Source: Streptomyces sp. NRRL WC-3626 (lineage in GTDB: Bacteria; Actinomycetota; Actinomycetes; Streptomycetales; Streptomycetaceae). Taken from it: a DNA stretch of 64,000 bases. The position numbers were made by a program, and so were the translations under genes. The notes under the pieces were generated by a model that saw only the letters and a program-made list of their open reading frames with translations, ran no database searches and was not told where the DNA came from. Below are positions 8,397 to 16,490 of this stretch, piece after piece (within the stretch, counting starts at the first letter, position 1; each line of letters starts with the position of its first letter). Where the stretch lies: NCBI RefSeq assembly GCF_000718785.1, contig NZ_JOCA01000005.1, forward strand, positions 248,001-312,000. Direction: 5' to 3'.

Positions 8397-9518
8397 TTAA
8401 CCAGCCAGACGTTTCAAGGCCTCCGGAGCCTCCTCGATCCGGTCAACCAGGGCGATCCGGGCCTCCATCGACCGCTCCCGCGCGAGCGACGTCAGCAACG
8501 GCCAGGCCGGCAGCCGTTCCGTCCAGTGCGCCCGGTTCACCAGCACCATGGGAGTGGGTTCACCGCGCGACCCGTAGTAGTTCGGCGTCGCGTTGTCGAA
8601 GATCTCCTGTACGGTCCCGGCGGCACCCGGCAGGAAGACCACGCCCGCGTTGCAGCGGGCCAGCAGCCCGTCCTCGCGGGTGGCGTTGGCGAAGTACTTC
8701 GCGATGTGCGACGCGAACGCGTTCGGCGGCTCGTGGCCGTAGAACCACGTCGGGATGCCGACCGAGTGGTTGCCCTTCGGCCAGCGGCCGCGCACCTCGA
8801 AGGCGGCACGCGCCCAGTCGGTGATCGACGGGGTGAACGAGGGGGCGGACGACAGGAGTTCGCAGGCCTCGTCCAGCATGGCGTCGTCGTACGGGGCCGC
8901 GTAGGCGCCGAGGTTCGCCGCCTCCATCGCACCGGGACCGCCGCCCGTCGCCACCGTGAAGCCGGCGTGGGTCAGCGCCCGTCCGAGCCGGGCGGCGCCC
9001 CGGAACTCCTCGGTGCCGCGGGCCATCGCGTGACCCCCCATCACGCCCACGACCCGTGCCCCGCGCAGGAGTTCGTCGAGGGCGTCGGACATGGAGTCGT
9101 CGTGGACCGCGCGCAGCATGGAACCGAAGATGTCGCCGTCCGCCCTGGTCCGCTGGAACCAGTCGTAGGCCAGCGCGTCGGGTGTCGCCTCGTAGCCCTC
9201 GTCGAGCGAGGCGAACAGGTCGCCGGGCGCGTAGAGACGGCCCCGGTACGGGTCGAAGGGCAGACCCGGGACGGGCGGGAGGACGAAGGCGCCGTCGGCG
9301 CGGAGCTTCTCCGTCGCGTCGGGACGCATCCGGCAGCCGAGGAAGACGGCTCCGGCGGTGTCGGTGGTGAGCAACTCCCGCGTCCGGTCGGTCAGATCGA
9401 CGGACTGGACACGGAATCCGGAGAGCGTGCCGCGGGACGAGACGGTCGCGTCGAACTCCTCGAGCGTCTCTATCTCGCGGTCTCCGTGATGGACGGCATG
9501 GGCGGGACTCGTCTGCAC
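8397..9518 (-). CDS. LOG family protein (nucleotide 5'-monophosphate phosphoribohydrolase-like)
   Basis: A 373-residue protein whose C-terminal two thirds form a Rossmann-like LOG domain: VVGVMGGHAMARG, the nucleotide-binding GGGPGAMEAANLGAY, and PGAAGTVQEIFDN in place of the canonical PGGxGTxxE. LOG enzymes release the base from nucleoside monophosphates (cytokinin-activating in plants and some actinobacteria). The N-terminal roughly 120 residues are an added domain of unknown function seen in longer LOG proteins. The GTG start at 9518 is 6 bases from a TAGCAT hexamer (9530-9525), which suggests a leaderless transcript. The Gly-to-Ala change in PGAAGT is worth noting, but the Glu is retained. 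Confidence 0.8.
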   Translation of the reverse strand: MQTSPAHAVHHGDREIETLEEFDATVSSRGTLSGFRVQSVDLTDRTRELLTTDTAGAVFLGCRMRPDATEKLRADGAFVLPPVPGLPFDPYRGRLYAPGDLFASLDEGYEATPDALAYDWFQRTRADGDIFGSMLRAVHDDSMSDALDELLRGARVVGVMGGHAMARGTEEFRGAARLGRALTHAGFTVATGGGPGAMEAANLGAYAAPYDDAMLDEACELLSSAPSFTPSITDWARAAFEVRGRWPKGNHSVGIPTWFYGHEPPNAFASHIAKYFANATREDGLLARCNAGVVFLPGAAGTVQEIFDNATPNYYGSRGEPTPMVLVNRAHWTERLPAWPLLTSLARERSMEARIALVDRIEEAPEALKRLAG

Positions 9519-9544
9519 CCGCCCATGCTAGGCCCGGGTTCCGC

Positions 9545-9952
9545 TCAGCCCTCCACCGCCGCCGGGTCCATCCAGACGACCTCCCAGGTGTGGCCGTCGA
9601 GGTCGTCGAAGGAGCGGCCGTACATGAAGCCGTGGTCCTGGGGCTCGCCGGCGATCGAGCCGCCCGCCGCGAGGGCCCGGTCCACCAGCTCGTCCACCTT
9701 CTCGCGGCTCTCGGCGCTCAGCGCGATCAGCACCTCGCTGCTCCTGGTGGCGTCCACGAGCTCCTTCTTGGTGAACTCCGCGTACTTCGGCCGGGTGAGC
9801 AGCATCGCGAAGATGGTGTCGCTGATCACGACCGACGCGGCGGTCTCGTCGCTGAACTGCGCGTTGATCGAGTAGCCGAGCTCCGTGAAGAACCTCTTCG
9901 AGGCCTCGAGGTCGTCGACGGCCAGGTTCACGAAGATCATCTGCTGGTACAT
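9545..9952 (-). CDS. VOC family (glyoxalase/bleomycin resistance-like) protein
   Basis: A 135-residue protein with the paired beta-alpha-beta-beta-beta modules of the vicinal oxygen chelate fold: FVNLAVDDLEASKRFFTELG at the start and a matching second half with HGFMYGRSFDDLDGHTWEV at the end. The final DGHxWEV motif carries the usual metal-ligand Glu. The start ATG at 9952 has GGAAAGG upstream; the frame extending to 10018 is unlikely to be translated. The substrate cannot be told. It lies 26 bases downstream of nothing on its own strand and appears monocistronic or shared with the LOG gene. Confidence 0.8.
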   Translation of the reverse strand: MYQQMIFVNLAVDDLEASKRFFTELGYSINAQFSDETAASVVISDTIFAMLLTRPKYAEFTKKELVDATRSSEVLIALSAESREKVDELVDRALAAGGSIAGEPQDHGFMYGRSFDDLDGHTWEVVWMDPAAVEG

Positions 9953-10049
9953 GGCGGGCCTTTCCCGGTCGGTTCCGTGTCGTTCGAGGGGTAGACCGGG
10001 GGCCCGTACGGAACTCATCGGTCCGCGGAGATCTTTTTCCCGGCCCTGT

Positions 10050-11336
10050 TCAACGGGCCAGCGGCCACGCCGACAGTTCGGCCACGATCAGCGTGAGCGG
10101 CCCGAACAGGGCGAGCAGCGCGCCCGCGCGAAGAGCGGCGGCCCTGCGCAGCGTCCCCGGGGCCGCCCCGAGGCGCTGCAGCGCGGCCGTGGTGGAGGCG
10201 CGGGCCTGCCGGGCCTCGACGGCTGCCGTCAGCAGCGTCGCCACCGTGCAGCCGGTCACCAGCAGCACCCCGAGCGCGACCAGCGGCCCGGCGGCGGTGT
10301 CCTCGCGCTCGTGCAGCGCGGCGAGGGAGTACGCGGCCGACACCACCGCGCAGACCACGCCCAGCGGGCGCCCGATACGGGTGGCCTCGGTCATGAGGAC
10401 CCGCCCCGCCAGCAGCCGCAGCGCACCCGGCCGTACCGTCTGCAGCAGCCTGCCGCACAGATGGGTGAGGCCGGGACCGGCCAGGGCGAGACCGACGGCG
10501 GTCAGGGCCAGCCCCAGCAGCGCGGACGGCCGGTCACCCGGTACGCCCGTCCGGCTCGCGAACGCCTCCACGGCCAGACCCACCGCCAGTACCGCGATGC
10601 CCCACGGCAGCCCCGACGGCGGCGCGAGCGGCACGGCGGGCGGGGCCTCGACGGGCGTCCCGGGAGCGTCCTCGGCCGGCTCCACCGTGGGGGTGGCGGG
10701 CCTGCTCCGCCCGGCCGCCCCGAGTTGCCTCCCGAACCGCCCGTACGCCCCGAACGACTCCCGTACCGGCGTACGCCGGCACGCGCCGAACCTGCCGTAC
10801 GCCGGCACCGCGCGGGCCGCGCCCGTCACCGGCTCACGCGGCCGCAGCGCCACCGCGACCGCCGCCGACGCGCTCAGCGGCACCAGGGCCAGCAGGGTCA
10901 GGGCGGCCGGGAGCGGCAGCGGCCGGCCCGCGGCGAGGAAGTCCGTCGCGGCGCCGGACGACGTCCCCGCGAGGTCGCCGCGCAGCTGGAGGAAGACCAG
11001 CAGGGCGAGCAGGGAGCCCAGCGCGCAGGACAGCGCCGTGGTGGCCGCGGAGACCGCCATCAGCCGGGCCGGACCGAGCCCGATCGCCGACAGCCCGGGC
11101 CGGGGCCGGGTGCCCGGATCGGTACGGGCGACCGCGACCGCGAAGTACACGGTGGCCGCCAGCGGCACCGCGCACCAGGCGAGCCGGAGCGCCGAGGCGG
11201 CGGGGTCCGGGTTGCCCATGGCGTGGCCGAGGGCGCTCAGCAGCAGGAAGCCCGTGCCCGCGGACGCGGCGGCGACGAGGAGACGGCGCAGCTGGACGGC
11301 GGGGTGGGCGCCTCGGGTCAGACGGAGAGCGAGCAC
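10050..11336 (-). CDS. FtsX-type ABC transporter permease
   Basis: About 428 residues with roughly nine hydrophobic segments, arranged as two blocks of four or five spans separated by a polar Pro/Arg-rich linker. This resembles FtsX/MacB-type exporters. The linker contains two copies of AYGRFG (VPAYGRFGACRR and FGAYGRFGRQ). The GTG start at 11336 lies inside the end of the ATPase gene (19-base overlap), so the two are coupled. Upstream parts of the open frame belong to the ATPase in another frame. Substrate unknown; a small-molecule or lipid exporter is possible. Confidence 0.7.
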   Translation of the reverse strand: MLALRLTRGAHPAVQLRRLLVAAASAGTGFLLLSALGHAMGNPDPAASALRLAWCAVPLAATVYFAVAVARTDPGTRPRPGLSAIGLGPARLMAVSAATTALSCALGSLLALLVFLQLRGDLAGTSSGAATDFLAAGRPLPLPAALTLLALVPLSASAAVAVALRPREPVTGAARAVPAYGRFGACRRTPVRESFGAYGRFGRQLGAAGRSRPATPTVEPAEDAPGTPVEAPPAVPLAPPSGLPWGIAVLAVGLAVEAFASRTGVPGDRPSALLGLALTAVGLALAGPGLTHLCGRLLQTVRPGALRLLAGRVLMTEATRIGRPLGVVCAVVSAAYSLAALHEREDTAAGPLVALGVLLVTGCTVATLLTAAVEARQARASTTAALQRLGAAPGTLRRAAALRAGALLALFGPLTLIVAELSAWPLAR

Positions 11337-12067
11337 GCCGCCCGGCCTTCCGACTCGGCCGCCCCGGGGACCGGCGGCAGATGGACGGTGCGCACGCTGC
11401 GCCCGTCGAGCAGCGACACCGTGCGGTCGGCGAGGGCCGCCGTCTGCGCGTCGTGGGTGCCGAGGACGACGGTGATGCCGTGCGAGCGGGCCGCCGTGGT
11501 GAGCGTGCGCAGCACATGGGCGCGGTCGGCGCGGTGCAGCGGGGCGGTCGGCTCGTCGGCGAACAGCACCGCGGGCGCCGGGGCGAGGGCCCGGGCGATG
11601 CACACCCGCTGCCGCTCCGCCTGCGTCAGCCGGTCGGGGTGCCTGCGGGCGCTGTCGCCGACGTCGAGGCGTTCCAGCCACTCCAGGGCCGCCGTCCTGG
11701 ACCGGCGCCGGCCGGTGCCGCGCAGCATCAGCGGCAGGGCGGCGTTCTCCCAGACGGTGAGTTCGGGCACCAGCACCGGCTCCGGGTCGATCCAGCCGAA
11801 GCGGTCCCGGCGCAGCCGTTCCCGGACGACGGGGCTCATGGTGTGCACGGGCACGCTGTTGAACCAGACCTCGCCGCTCCGCGCGGCCACCAGGCCGGAC
11901 AGACAGCGCAGCAGGGTCGTCTTGCCGCTGCCGCGCGGGCCGCCGACGGCGAGGATCTCGCCCTCCCGGACACCGAGCGAGACCCCGCTCAGGCCGGGCG
12001 AGCCGTCGTCGTACCGGTAGTGCAGGGCTCGTGCCCAGAGCACGTCGTTGTCCGGTGGGGCCACCAT
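11318..12067 (-). CDS. ABC transporter ATP-binding protein
   Basis: A 249-residue ATPase. Walker A is GPRGSGKTT, Walker B is AVLFADEPT and the switch His is in VVLGTHDAQ. The ABC signature is degenerate: RLTQAERQR replaces LSGGQxQR, losing both glycines. I chose ATG 12067, seven bases after GAGG; GTG 12076 is an alternative. It works with the permease encoded directly downstream. Because the signature motif contacts ATP at the dimer interface, activity may be lower than normal or the protein may pair asymmetrically; this is inference. Confidence 0.8.
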   Translation of the reverse strand: MVAPPDNDVLWARALHYRYDDGSPGLSGVSLGVREGEILAVGGPRGSGKTTLLRCLSGLVAARSGEVWFNSVPVHTMSPVVRERLRRDRFGWIDPEPVLVPELTVWENAALPLMLRGTGRRRSRTAALEWLERLDVGDSARRHPDRLTQAERQRVCIARALAPAPAVLFADEPTAPLHRADRAHVLRTLTTAARSHGITVVLGTHDAQTAALADRTVSLLDGRSVRTVHLPPVPGAAESEGRAACSLSV

Positions 12068-12249
12068 GGCGTACACCTCGGTTCGGATCGGAAATGCCGT
12101 GCGCGGTTCGGGTCATCCCCCGTCCGGGGGAACGAAGGCAGGGCCGATCGGTCACTGGGCACGCTAGGCAGGCCATCGCGGGACGCGGGACAGCACGCGG
12201 CCCCGGACGCCCGTTTCTCACTCGAACGGGCGGCACCGGGGCCGGTGTT

Positions 12250-12269
12250 GATCATCCAAGTGGATGATC
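12250..12269. promoter_or_regulatory. perfect 20-base palindrome after the aminotransferase
   Basis: GATCATCCA, AG and TGGATGATC form a perfect inverted repeat 8 bases beyond the aminotransferase stop and about 180 bases before the ABC ATPase start, both on the minus strand. As RNA it would need a larger loop than the two central bases. It could be a small terminator or a protein-binding site. Confidence 0.4.
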
Positions 12270-12276
12270 GGAGCGG

Positions 12277-13650
12277 TTACAGCCTGGTCCACGCCTCGGA
12301 GAGGGTCGCGCGCAGGATCTGCTCGATCTCGTCGAAGGTCTCCTGGTTCGAGATCAGCGGCGGGGCGAGCTGGACGACCGGGTCTCCGCGGTCGTCGGCC
12401 CGGCAGTACAGGCCGTTCTCGAAGAGCTTCTTCGACAGGAAGCCGTACAGGACGCGTTCGGTCTCCTCCGCGTCGAAGGACTCCTTGGTGTCCTTGTCCT
12501 TGACCAGCTCGATGCCGTAGAAGAAGCCGTTGCCGCGGACGTCGCCGACGATCGGCAGGTCGTGCAGCTTCTCCAGGGTGGCGCGGAAGGCGCCCTCGTT
12601 GTCGAGGACGTGCTGGTTGAGCCCCTCGCGTTCGAACAGGTCGAGGTTGGCGACGCCGACCGCCGCCGAGACGGGGTGGCCGCCGAAGGTGTAGCCGTGC
12701 AGGAAGGTGTTGTCGCCCTTGTAGAACGGCTCGGCGAGCCGGTCGGAGACGATGCAGGCGCCGATGGGGGAGTAGCCCGAGGTCATGCCCTTGGCGCAGG
12801 TGATCATGTCCGGCACATAGCCGAACTTGTCGCACGCGAAGGTCGTACCGAGCCGGCCGAACGCGCAGATCACCTCGTCCGAGACGAGCAGTACGTCGTA
12901 CTGGTCGCAGATCTCGCGCACCCGCCGGAAGTAGCCGGGCGGGGGCGGGAAGCAGCCGCCGGCGTTCTGCACCGGCTCCAGGAAGACGGCGGCGACCGTG
13001 TCCGGGCCCTCGAAGAGGATCTGCTGCTCGATCTGGTCGGCGGCCCAGCGGCCGAACGCCTCCGGGTCGTCGCCGTGGATCGGCGCCCGGTAGATGTTGG
13101 TGTTGGGCACCTTGTGCGCGCCCGGCACCAGCGGCTCGAACGGGGCCTTGAGGGCCGGCAGGCCGGTGATGGACAGGGCGCCCTGCGGGGTGCCGTGGTA
13201 GGCCACCGCGCGGGATATGACCTTGTACTTGGTCGGCTTGCCGGTGAGCTTGAAGTACTGCTTGGCGAGCTTCCAGGCGGTCTCGACCGCCTCGCCGCCA
13301 CCGGTGGTGAAGAAGACCTTGTTGAGGTCACCGGGCGCCTCGTGCGCGAGCCGCTCCGCGAGTTCCACGGCCTTGGGGTGGGCGTAGGACCAGACCGGGA
13401 AGAAGGCCAGCTCCTGGGCCTGCTTGAACGCGGTCTCCGCGAGTTCCGTACGGCCGTGGCCCGCCTGCACCACGAACAGCCCGGCGAGGCCGTCGAGGTA
13501 GCGCCTGCCCCTGTCGTCGTAGATGTGGGTGCCCTCGCCCCGGACGATGGTGGGGACGGGGGCGTTCTCGTACGAGGACATGCGGGTGAAGTGCATCCAC
13601 AGGTGGTCGTACGCGGACCTGCCGAGGTCCTCGGTGCTGTCGCTGCTCAC
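12277..13650 (-). CDS. class III aminotransferase (putrescine/GABA/beta-alanine type)
   Basis: A PLP enzyme of 457 residues of the aspartate aminotransferase superfamily, class III subgroup. The start is GTG 13650, two bases after the stop of the Lrp gene, which implies translational coupling. Visible motifs are FFTTGGGEAVETAWKLAKQY near the N-terminal third, VFLEPVQNAGG, SDEVICAFGR with the PLP-binding Asp, the Schiff-base lysine in TCAKGMTSGYSPIGA, and FLHGYTFGGHPV. Close relatives act on putrescine, GABA or beta-alanine with pyruvate. Clustering with an Lrp regulator and a divergent aldehyde dehydrogenase supports polyamine catabolism. The exact donor is inferred. Confidence 0.85.
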   Translation of the reverse strand: MSSDSTEDLGRSAYDHLWMHFTRMSSYENAPVPTIVRGEGTHIYDDRGRRYLDGLAGLFVVQAGHGRTELAETAFKQAQELAFFPVWSYAHPKAVELAERLAHEAPGDLNKVFFTTGGGEAVETAWKLAKQYFKLTGKPTKYKVISRAVAYHGTPQGALSITGLPALKAPFEPLVPGAHKVPNTNIYRAPIHGDDPEAFGRWAADQIEQQILFEGPDTVAAVFLEPVQNAGGCFPPPPGYFRRVREICDQYDVLLVSDEVICAFGRLGTTFACDKFGYVPDMITCAKGMTSGYSPIGACIVSDRLAEPFYKGDNTFLHGYTFGGHPVSAAVGVANLDLFEREGLNQHVLDNEGAFRATLEKLHDLPIVGDVRGNGFFYGIELVKDKDTKESFDAEETERVLYGFLSKKLFENGLYCRADDRGDPVVQLAPPLISNQETFDEIEQILRATLSEAWTRL

Positions 13651-13652
13651 GG

Positions 13653-14156
13653 TTATCGGGTTCCCCACATGTAGGTCTGCTTCTTGAGCCTGAGGTAGAC
13701 GAAACTCTCGGTGGAGCGCACTCCCGGCACGGCCCGGATGCGTCTGTTGATGACCTCCAGCAGGTGGTCGTCGTCCTCGCAGACGATCTCGACCATGAGG
13801 TCGAACGAGCCCGCGGTCATCACCACGTACTCGCACTCGTCCATGGCGGTCAGCGCGTCGGCCACGGACTCCACGTCGCCCTCGACATTGACCCCGACCA
13901 TCGCCTGCCGGCGGAAGCCCACGGTGAGCGGGTCCGTGACGGCGACGATCTGCATCACGCCCTGGTCCAGCAGCTTCTGGACGCGCTGGCGCACGGCCGC
14001 CTCCGACAGGCCCACGGCCTTGCCGATGGCGGCGTACGGCCGGCGGCCCTCCTCCTGGAGCTGCTCGATGATGGCGAGGGAGACGGCGTCCAGCTGGGGA
14101 CGGCCGCCGTTCTTGGACTCGCGGGAGTCCCTGGGGTCTGCGCTTCGACTGGCCAC
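13653..14156 (-). CDS. Lrp/AsnC family transcriptional regulator
   Basis: A regulator of about 167 residues. An N-terminal winged helix (LDAVSLAIIEQLQEEGRRPY, then AAVRQRVQKLLDQGVM) precedes a RAM ligand-binding domain (AMVGVNVEGD... SFDLMVEIV). The GTG at 14156 is preferred; a minus-strand promoter-like pair (TTGATT 14203-14198 and GATACG) would place transcription close to it. A TTG at 14192 would add 12 residues. It should control its own operon and the divergent dehydrogenase through palindromes at 14201-14246. A polyamine-responsive regulator called EpuRI is described in S. coelicolor; I cannot confirm from here that this is its orthologue. Confidence 0.88.
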   Translation of the reverse strand: MASRSADPRDSRESKNGGRPQLDAVSLAIIEQLQEEGRRPYAAIGKAVGLSEAAVRQRVQKLLDQGVMQIVAVTDPLTVGFRRQAMVGVNVEGDVESVADALTAMDECEYVVMTAGSFDLMVEIVCEDDDHLLEVINRRIRAVPGVRSTESFVYLRLKKQTYMWGTR

Positions 14157-14200
14157 GGTGCCACTGTGCACGACGTATCGACAGTTTCGCAAGGCTCAAT

Positions 14201-14215
14201 CAATGAATTTCGTTG
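14201..14215. promoter_or_regulatory. Lrp-type operator, primary site
   Basis: CAATGAATTTCGTTG is a 15-base palindrome of the form CAAnGAAtTTCnTTG, the length and symmetry typical of Lrp/AsnC sites. It overlaps the likely -35 of the regulator gene and lies about 93 bases upstream of the predicted start of the dehydrogenase transcript. Confidence 0.6.
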
Positions 14216-14231
14216 TCTGGGGCACCTCTGT

Positions 14232-14246
14232 TTGCGGATTTCGCAG
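14232..14246. promoter_or_regulatory. Lrp-type operator, secondary site
   Basis: TTGCGGATTTCGCAG shares the GRAtTYC core with the site at 14201-14215. Its centre (14239) is exactly 31 bases, about three helical turns, from that of the first site (14208). The outer triplets are degenerate. Confidence 0.45.
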
Positions 14247-14266
14247 GAGCGGAGTGGGTGGGGGTG

Positions 14267-14294
14267 TTGAAAACGGCAGCCGTCGGTCTAGGGT
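14267..14294 (+). promoter_or_regulatory. promoter of the aldehyde dehydrogenase gene
   Basis: TTGAAA at 14267-14272 and TAGGGT at 14289-14294 are separated by 16 bases. The expected transcript start near 14301 leaves a leader of about 77 bases. Both operator-like palindromes are upstream of the -35, a position that favours activation. Confidence 0.6.
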
Positions 14295-14377
14295 GGGTGT
14301 CTCAGAGGCTGGACACTCGACATTCTCGACACCCCAGACACCTCGGACACCCACAAGGAACACCAGGAGGGACTGCA

Positions 14378-15817
14378 GTGAGCACCGAGCTGCGTCGTCT
14401 GCGCAACTACATCGGCGGGGAGTTCCGGGACGCCGCCGACGGCCGGACCACCGAGGTGGTCAACCCCGTGACGGGCGAGGCGTACGCGACCGCTCCGCTG
14501 TCCGGTCGGGCGGATGTGGACGCCGCGATGGCGGCCGCCGCCGAGGCGTTCCCCGGCTGGCGCGACACCACCCCGGCCGAGCGCCAGAGGGCCCTGCTGA
14601 AGATCGCGGACGCCTTCGAGGAGCGCGCCGAGGAACTCATCGCCGCCGAGGTGGAGAACACGGGCAAGCCCACCGGGCTCACCCGCACCGAGGAGATCCC
14701 GCCGATGGTGGACCAGATCCGCTTCTTCGCGGGCGCGGCGCGGATGCTGGAGGGCAAGGGCGCCGGCGAGTACATGGAGGGGCTGACCTCGTTCGTCCGC
14801 CGCGAGCCGATCGGTGTCTGCGCGCAGGTCGCGCCCTGGAACTACCCGATGATGATGGCCGTATGGAAGTTCGCCCCGGCGATCGCCGCGGGCAACACCG
14901 TCGTCCTGAAGCCCTCGGACACCACCCCGGCCTCCACGGTCCTGCTCGCCGAGATCCTCGGCTCCATCCTGCCCAAGGGCGTCTTCAACGTCGTCTGCGG
15001 CGACCGTGACACCGGCCGGCTGATGGTCGAGCACCCGACCCCGGCGATGGCGTCCATCACCGGCTCGGTGCGCGCGGGCATGTCCGTCGCCGAGTCCGCG
15101 TCCAAGGACCTCAAGCGGGTCCATCTGGAGCTGGGCGGCAAGGCCCCGGTCGTCGTCTTCGAGGACACCGACATCGCCAAGGCCGTCGAGGACATCTCCG
15201 TCGCCGGCTTCTTCAACGCCGGCCAGGACTGTACGGCCGCCACGCGCGTCCTCGTGCACGAGTCGATCCACGACGAGTTCGTCACCGCGCTCGCCAAGGC
15301 TGCCGCCGACACCAAGACCGGCATGCCGGACGACGAGGACGTGCTCTACGGACCGCTCAACAACCCGGCCCAGCTCAAGCAGGTCGAGGGCTTCATCGAG
15401 CGGCTGCCGGCCCACGCGCGCGTGGTGGCCGGCGGCAAGCGCGTCGGCGACAAGGGGTTCTTCTACGCCCCGACCGTCGTCTCGGGACTCGGCCAGGACG
15501 ACGAGATCATCCAGAAGGAGGTCTTCGGCCCGGTCATCACCGTCCAGTCCTTCACCGACGAGGACCAGGCCGTCGAGTACGCCAACGGGGTCGCGTACGC
15601 GCTGGCCTCCTCGGTGTGGACGAAGGACCACTCGCGCGCGATGCGGATGTCGAAGAGGCTGGACTTCGGGTGTGTGTGGATCAACACGCACATCCCGCTG
15701 GTCGCGGAGATGCCGCACGGGGGCTTCAAGCAGTCCGGCTACGGCAAGGACCTGTCGGCGTACGGGTTCGAGGACTACACGCGTGTCAAGCATGTGATGA
15801 CCTCCCTGGATGCGTGA
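14378..15817 (+). CDS. gamma-aminobutyraldehyde-type aldehyde dehydrogenase
   Basis: An NAD(P)-dependent dehydrogenase of 479 residues. The start is GTG 14378 with a perfect AGGAGG at 14365-14370. Motifs: APWNYPMMMAVWKFAPAIAAG, the general-base Glu in LELGGKAP, the catalytic Cys in FFNAGQDCTAATR, and the C-terminal EMPHGGFKQSGYGKD. The NTGQDC/NAGQDC context is typical of betaine/aminobutyraldehyde dehydrogenases, which oxidise 4-aminobutanal from putrescine to GABA. It is divergent from the Lrp regulator and the aminotransferase, which could supply its aldehyde. A second close paralogue lies at 36642-38132. Confidence 0.87.
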   Translation: MSTELRRLRNYIGGEFRDAADGRTTEVVNPVTGEAYATAPLSGRADVDAAMAAAAEAFPGWRDTTPAERQRALLKIADAFEERAEELIAAEVENTGKPTGLTRTEEIPPMVDQIRFFAGAARMLEGKGAGEYMEGLTSFVRREPIGVCAQVAPWNYPMMMAVWKFAPAIAAGNTVVLKPSDTTPASTVLLAEILGSILPKGVFNVVCGDRDTGRLMVEHPTPAMASITGSVRAGMSVAESASKDLKRVHLELGGKAPVVVFEDTDIAKAVEDISVAGFFNAGQDCTAATRVLVHESIHDEFVTALAKAAADTKTGMPDDEDVLYGPLNNPAQLKQVEGFIERLPAHARVVAGGKRVGDKGFFYAPTVVSGLGQDDEIIQKEVFGPVITVQSFTDEDQAVEYANGVAYALASSVWTKDHSRAMRMSKRLDFGCVWINTHIPLVAEMPHGGFKQSGYGKDLSAYGFEDYTRVKHVMTSLDA

Positions 15818-15828
15818 TTTCTCAGTGG

Positions 15829-15909
15829 GCCCAGCCCGTTGTGGGTCCCTGCGGGCCGGTTGCGGCCGAGCGCGCAGTTCCCCGCGCCCCTCAGGGGGGC
15901 GCGGGGAAC
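15829..15909. repeat. GC-rich interspersed repeat with terminator hairpin
   Basis: The tail of this stretch is a perfect 14-bp stem: GTTCCCCGCGCCCC at 15877-15890 pairs with GGGGCGCGGGGAAC at 15896-15909. Together with the preceding GTTGCGGCCGAGCGCGCAG it resembles an intergenic element I recall as common in Streptomyces chromosomes. A related member lies at 46165-46262. Here it can terminate the dehydrogenase transcript. Confidence 0.65.
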
Positions 15910-15934
15910 GTTTCTCTTCAGGTGCGCCTTGTTT

Positions 15935-15962
15935 TTGAACATGTTCAACTCTGGCGTACGCT
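15935..15962 (+). promoter_or_regulatory. promoter with embedded palindromic operator
   Basis: TTGAACATGTTCAA (15935-15948) is a perfect 14-base palindrome of the kind bound by TetR-family repressors. Its left half is also a good -35 (TTGAAC), with TACGCT 16 bases on (15957-15962). The transcript would begin about at the ATG at 15969, which would make the message leaderless. No TetR gene is present nearby. Confidence 0.55.
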
Positions 15963-15968
15963 GCTTCC

Positions 15969-16490
15969 ATGAGCGACAGAGCTGCCCTGCTCAAGGGCAT
16001 TCGTGGCTGGCTGGTCTTCTTCGTCGTCTGTCTGGTGCTCAGTGGGGTGACGGCGTTTCCACTGGTGCACGAGTTGCGCTGGACCGAGGAGTTGCTGCGG
16101 TCGCTGTCGGTGGCCGAGTATCTGCCCGGCCTGACGGAGTGGATCGAGCGCGTGCGGCAGGGGCTCGACACCGCCGACGCCGACCATCCCTTCCTCCTCT
16201 ACGGCACCGACTGGCTGGCCTTCGCGCATCTCGTGATCGCCGTCGCCTTCTACGGCCCCTACCGCGACCCCGTCCGCAACATCTGGGTCATCGAGTTCGG
16301 CATGATCGCCTGCGCCGGCATCGTCCCGCTCGCCCTCGTCTGCGGTCCGATCCGGGGCATCCCCTTCTGGTGGAGCGTCATCGACATGGCCTTCGGGGTG
16401 TTCGGCGTGATCCCGCTGTACGCCGTACGCCGGAAGATCAAGCGTCTCGAGGCGCTCACTCCGAACCCCGTACCCGCCCTCGCCACGTGA
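15969..16490 (+). CDS. small membrane protein, function unknown
   Basis: A 173-residue protein with four likely membrane spans (near residues 13-32, 79-96, 103-122 and 128-150) and an extra-membrane loop between the first two containing ELRWTEELLRSLS. The positively charged C-terminal tail (RRKIKRLEAL) is probably cytoplasmic. I do not recognise a family with a known function. The gene is monocistronic, has a palindromic operator over its promoter, and its last 35 bases overlap the end of the convergent serine hydrolase gene. Confidence 0.75.
   Translation: MSDRAALLKGIRGWLVFFVVCLVLSGVTAFPLVHELRWTEELLRSLSVAEYLPGLTEWIERVRQGLDTADADHPFLLYGTDWLAFAHLVIAVAFYGPYRDPVRNIWVIEFGMIACAGIVPLALVCGPIRGIPFWWSVIDMAFGVFGVIPLYAVRRKIKRLEALTPNPVPALAT

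Noticed and set aside
10050..12236. A 728-residue single protein covering both ABC exporter genes
   Set aside because: Its first 300 residues are an out-of-frame reading of the ATPase gene; the permease starts at GTG 11336 and the ATPase has its own complete frame.
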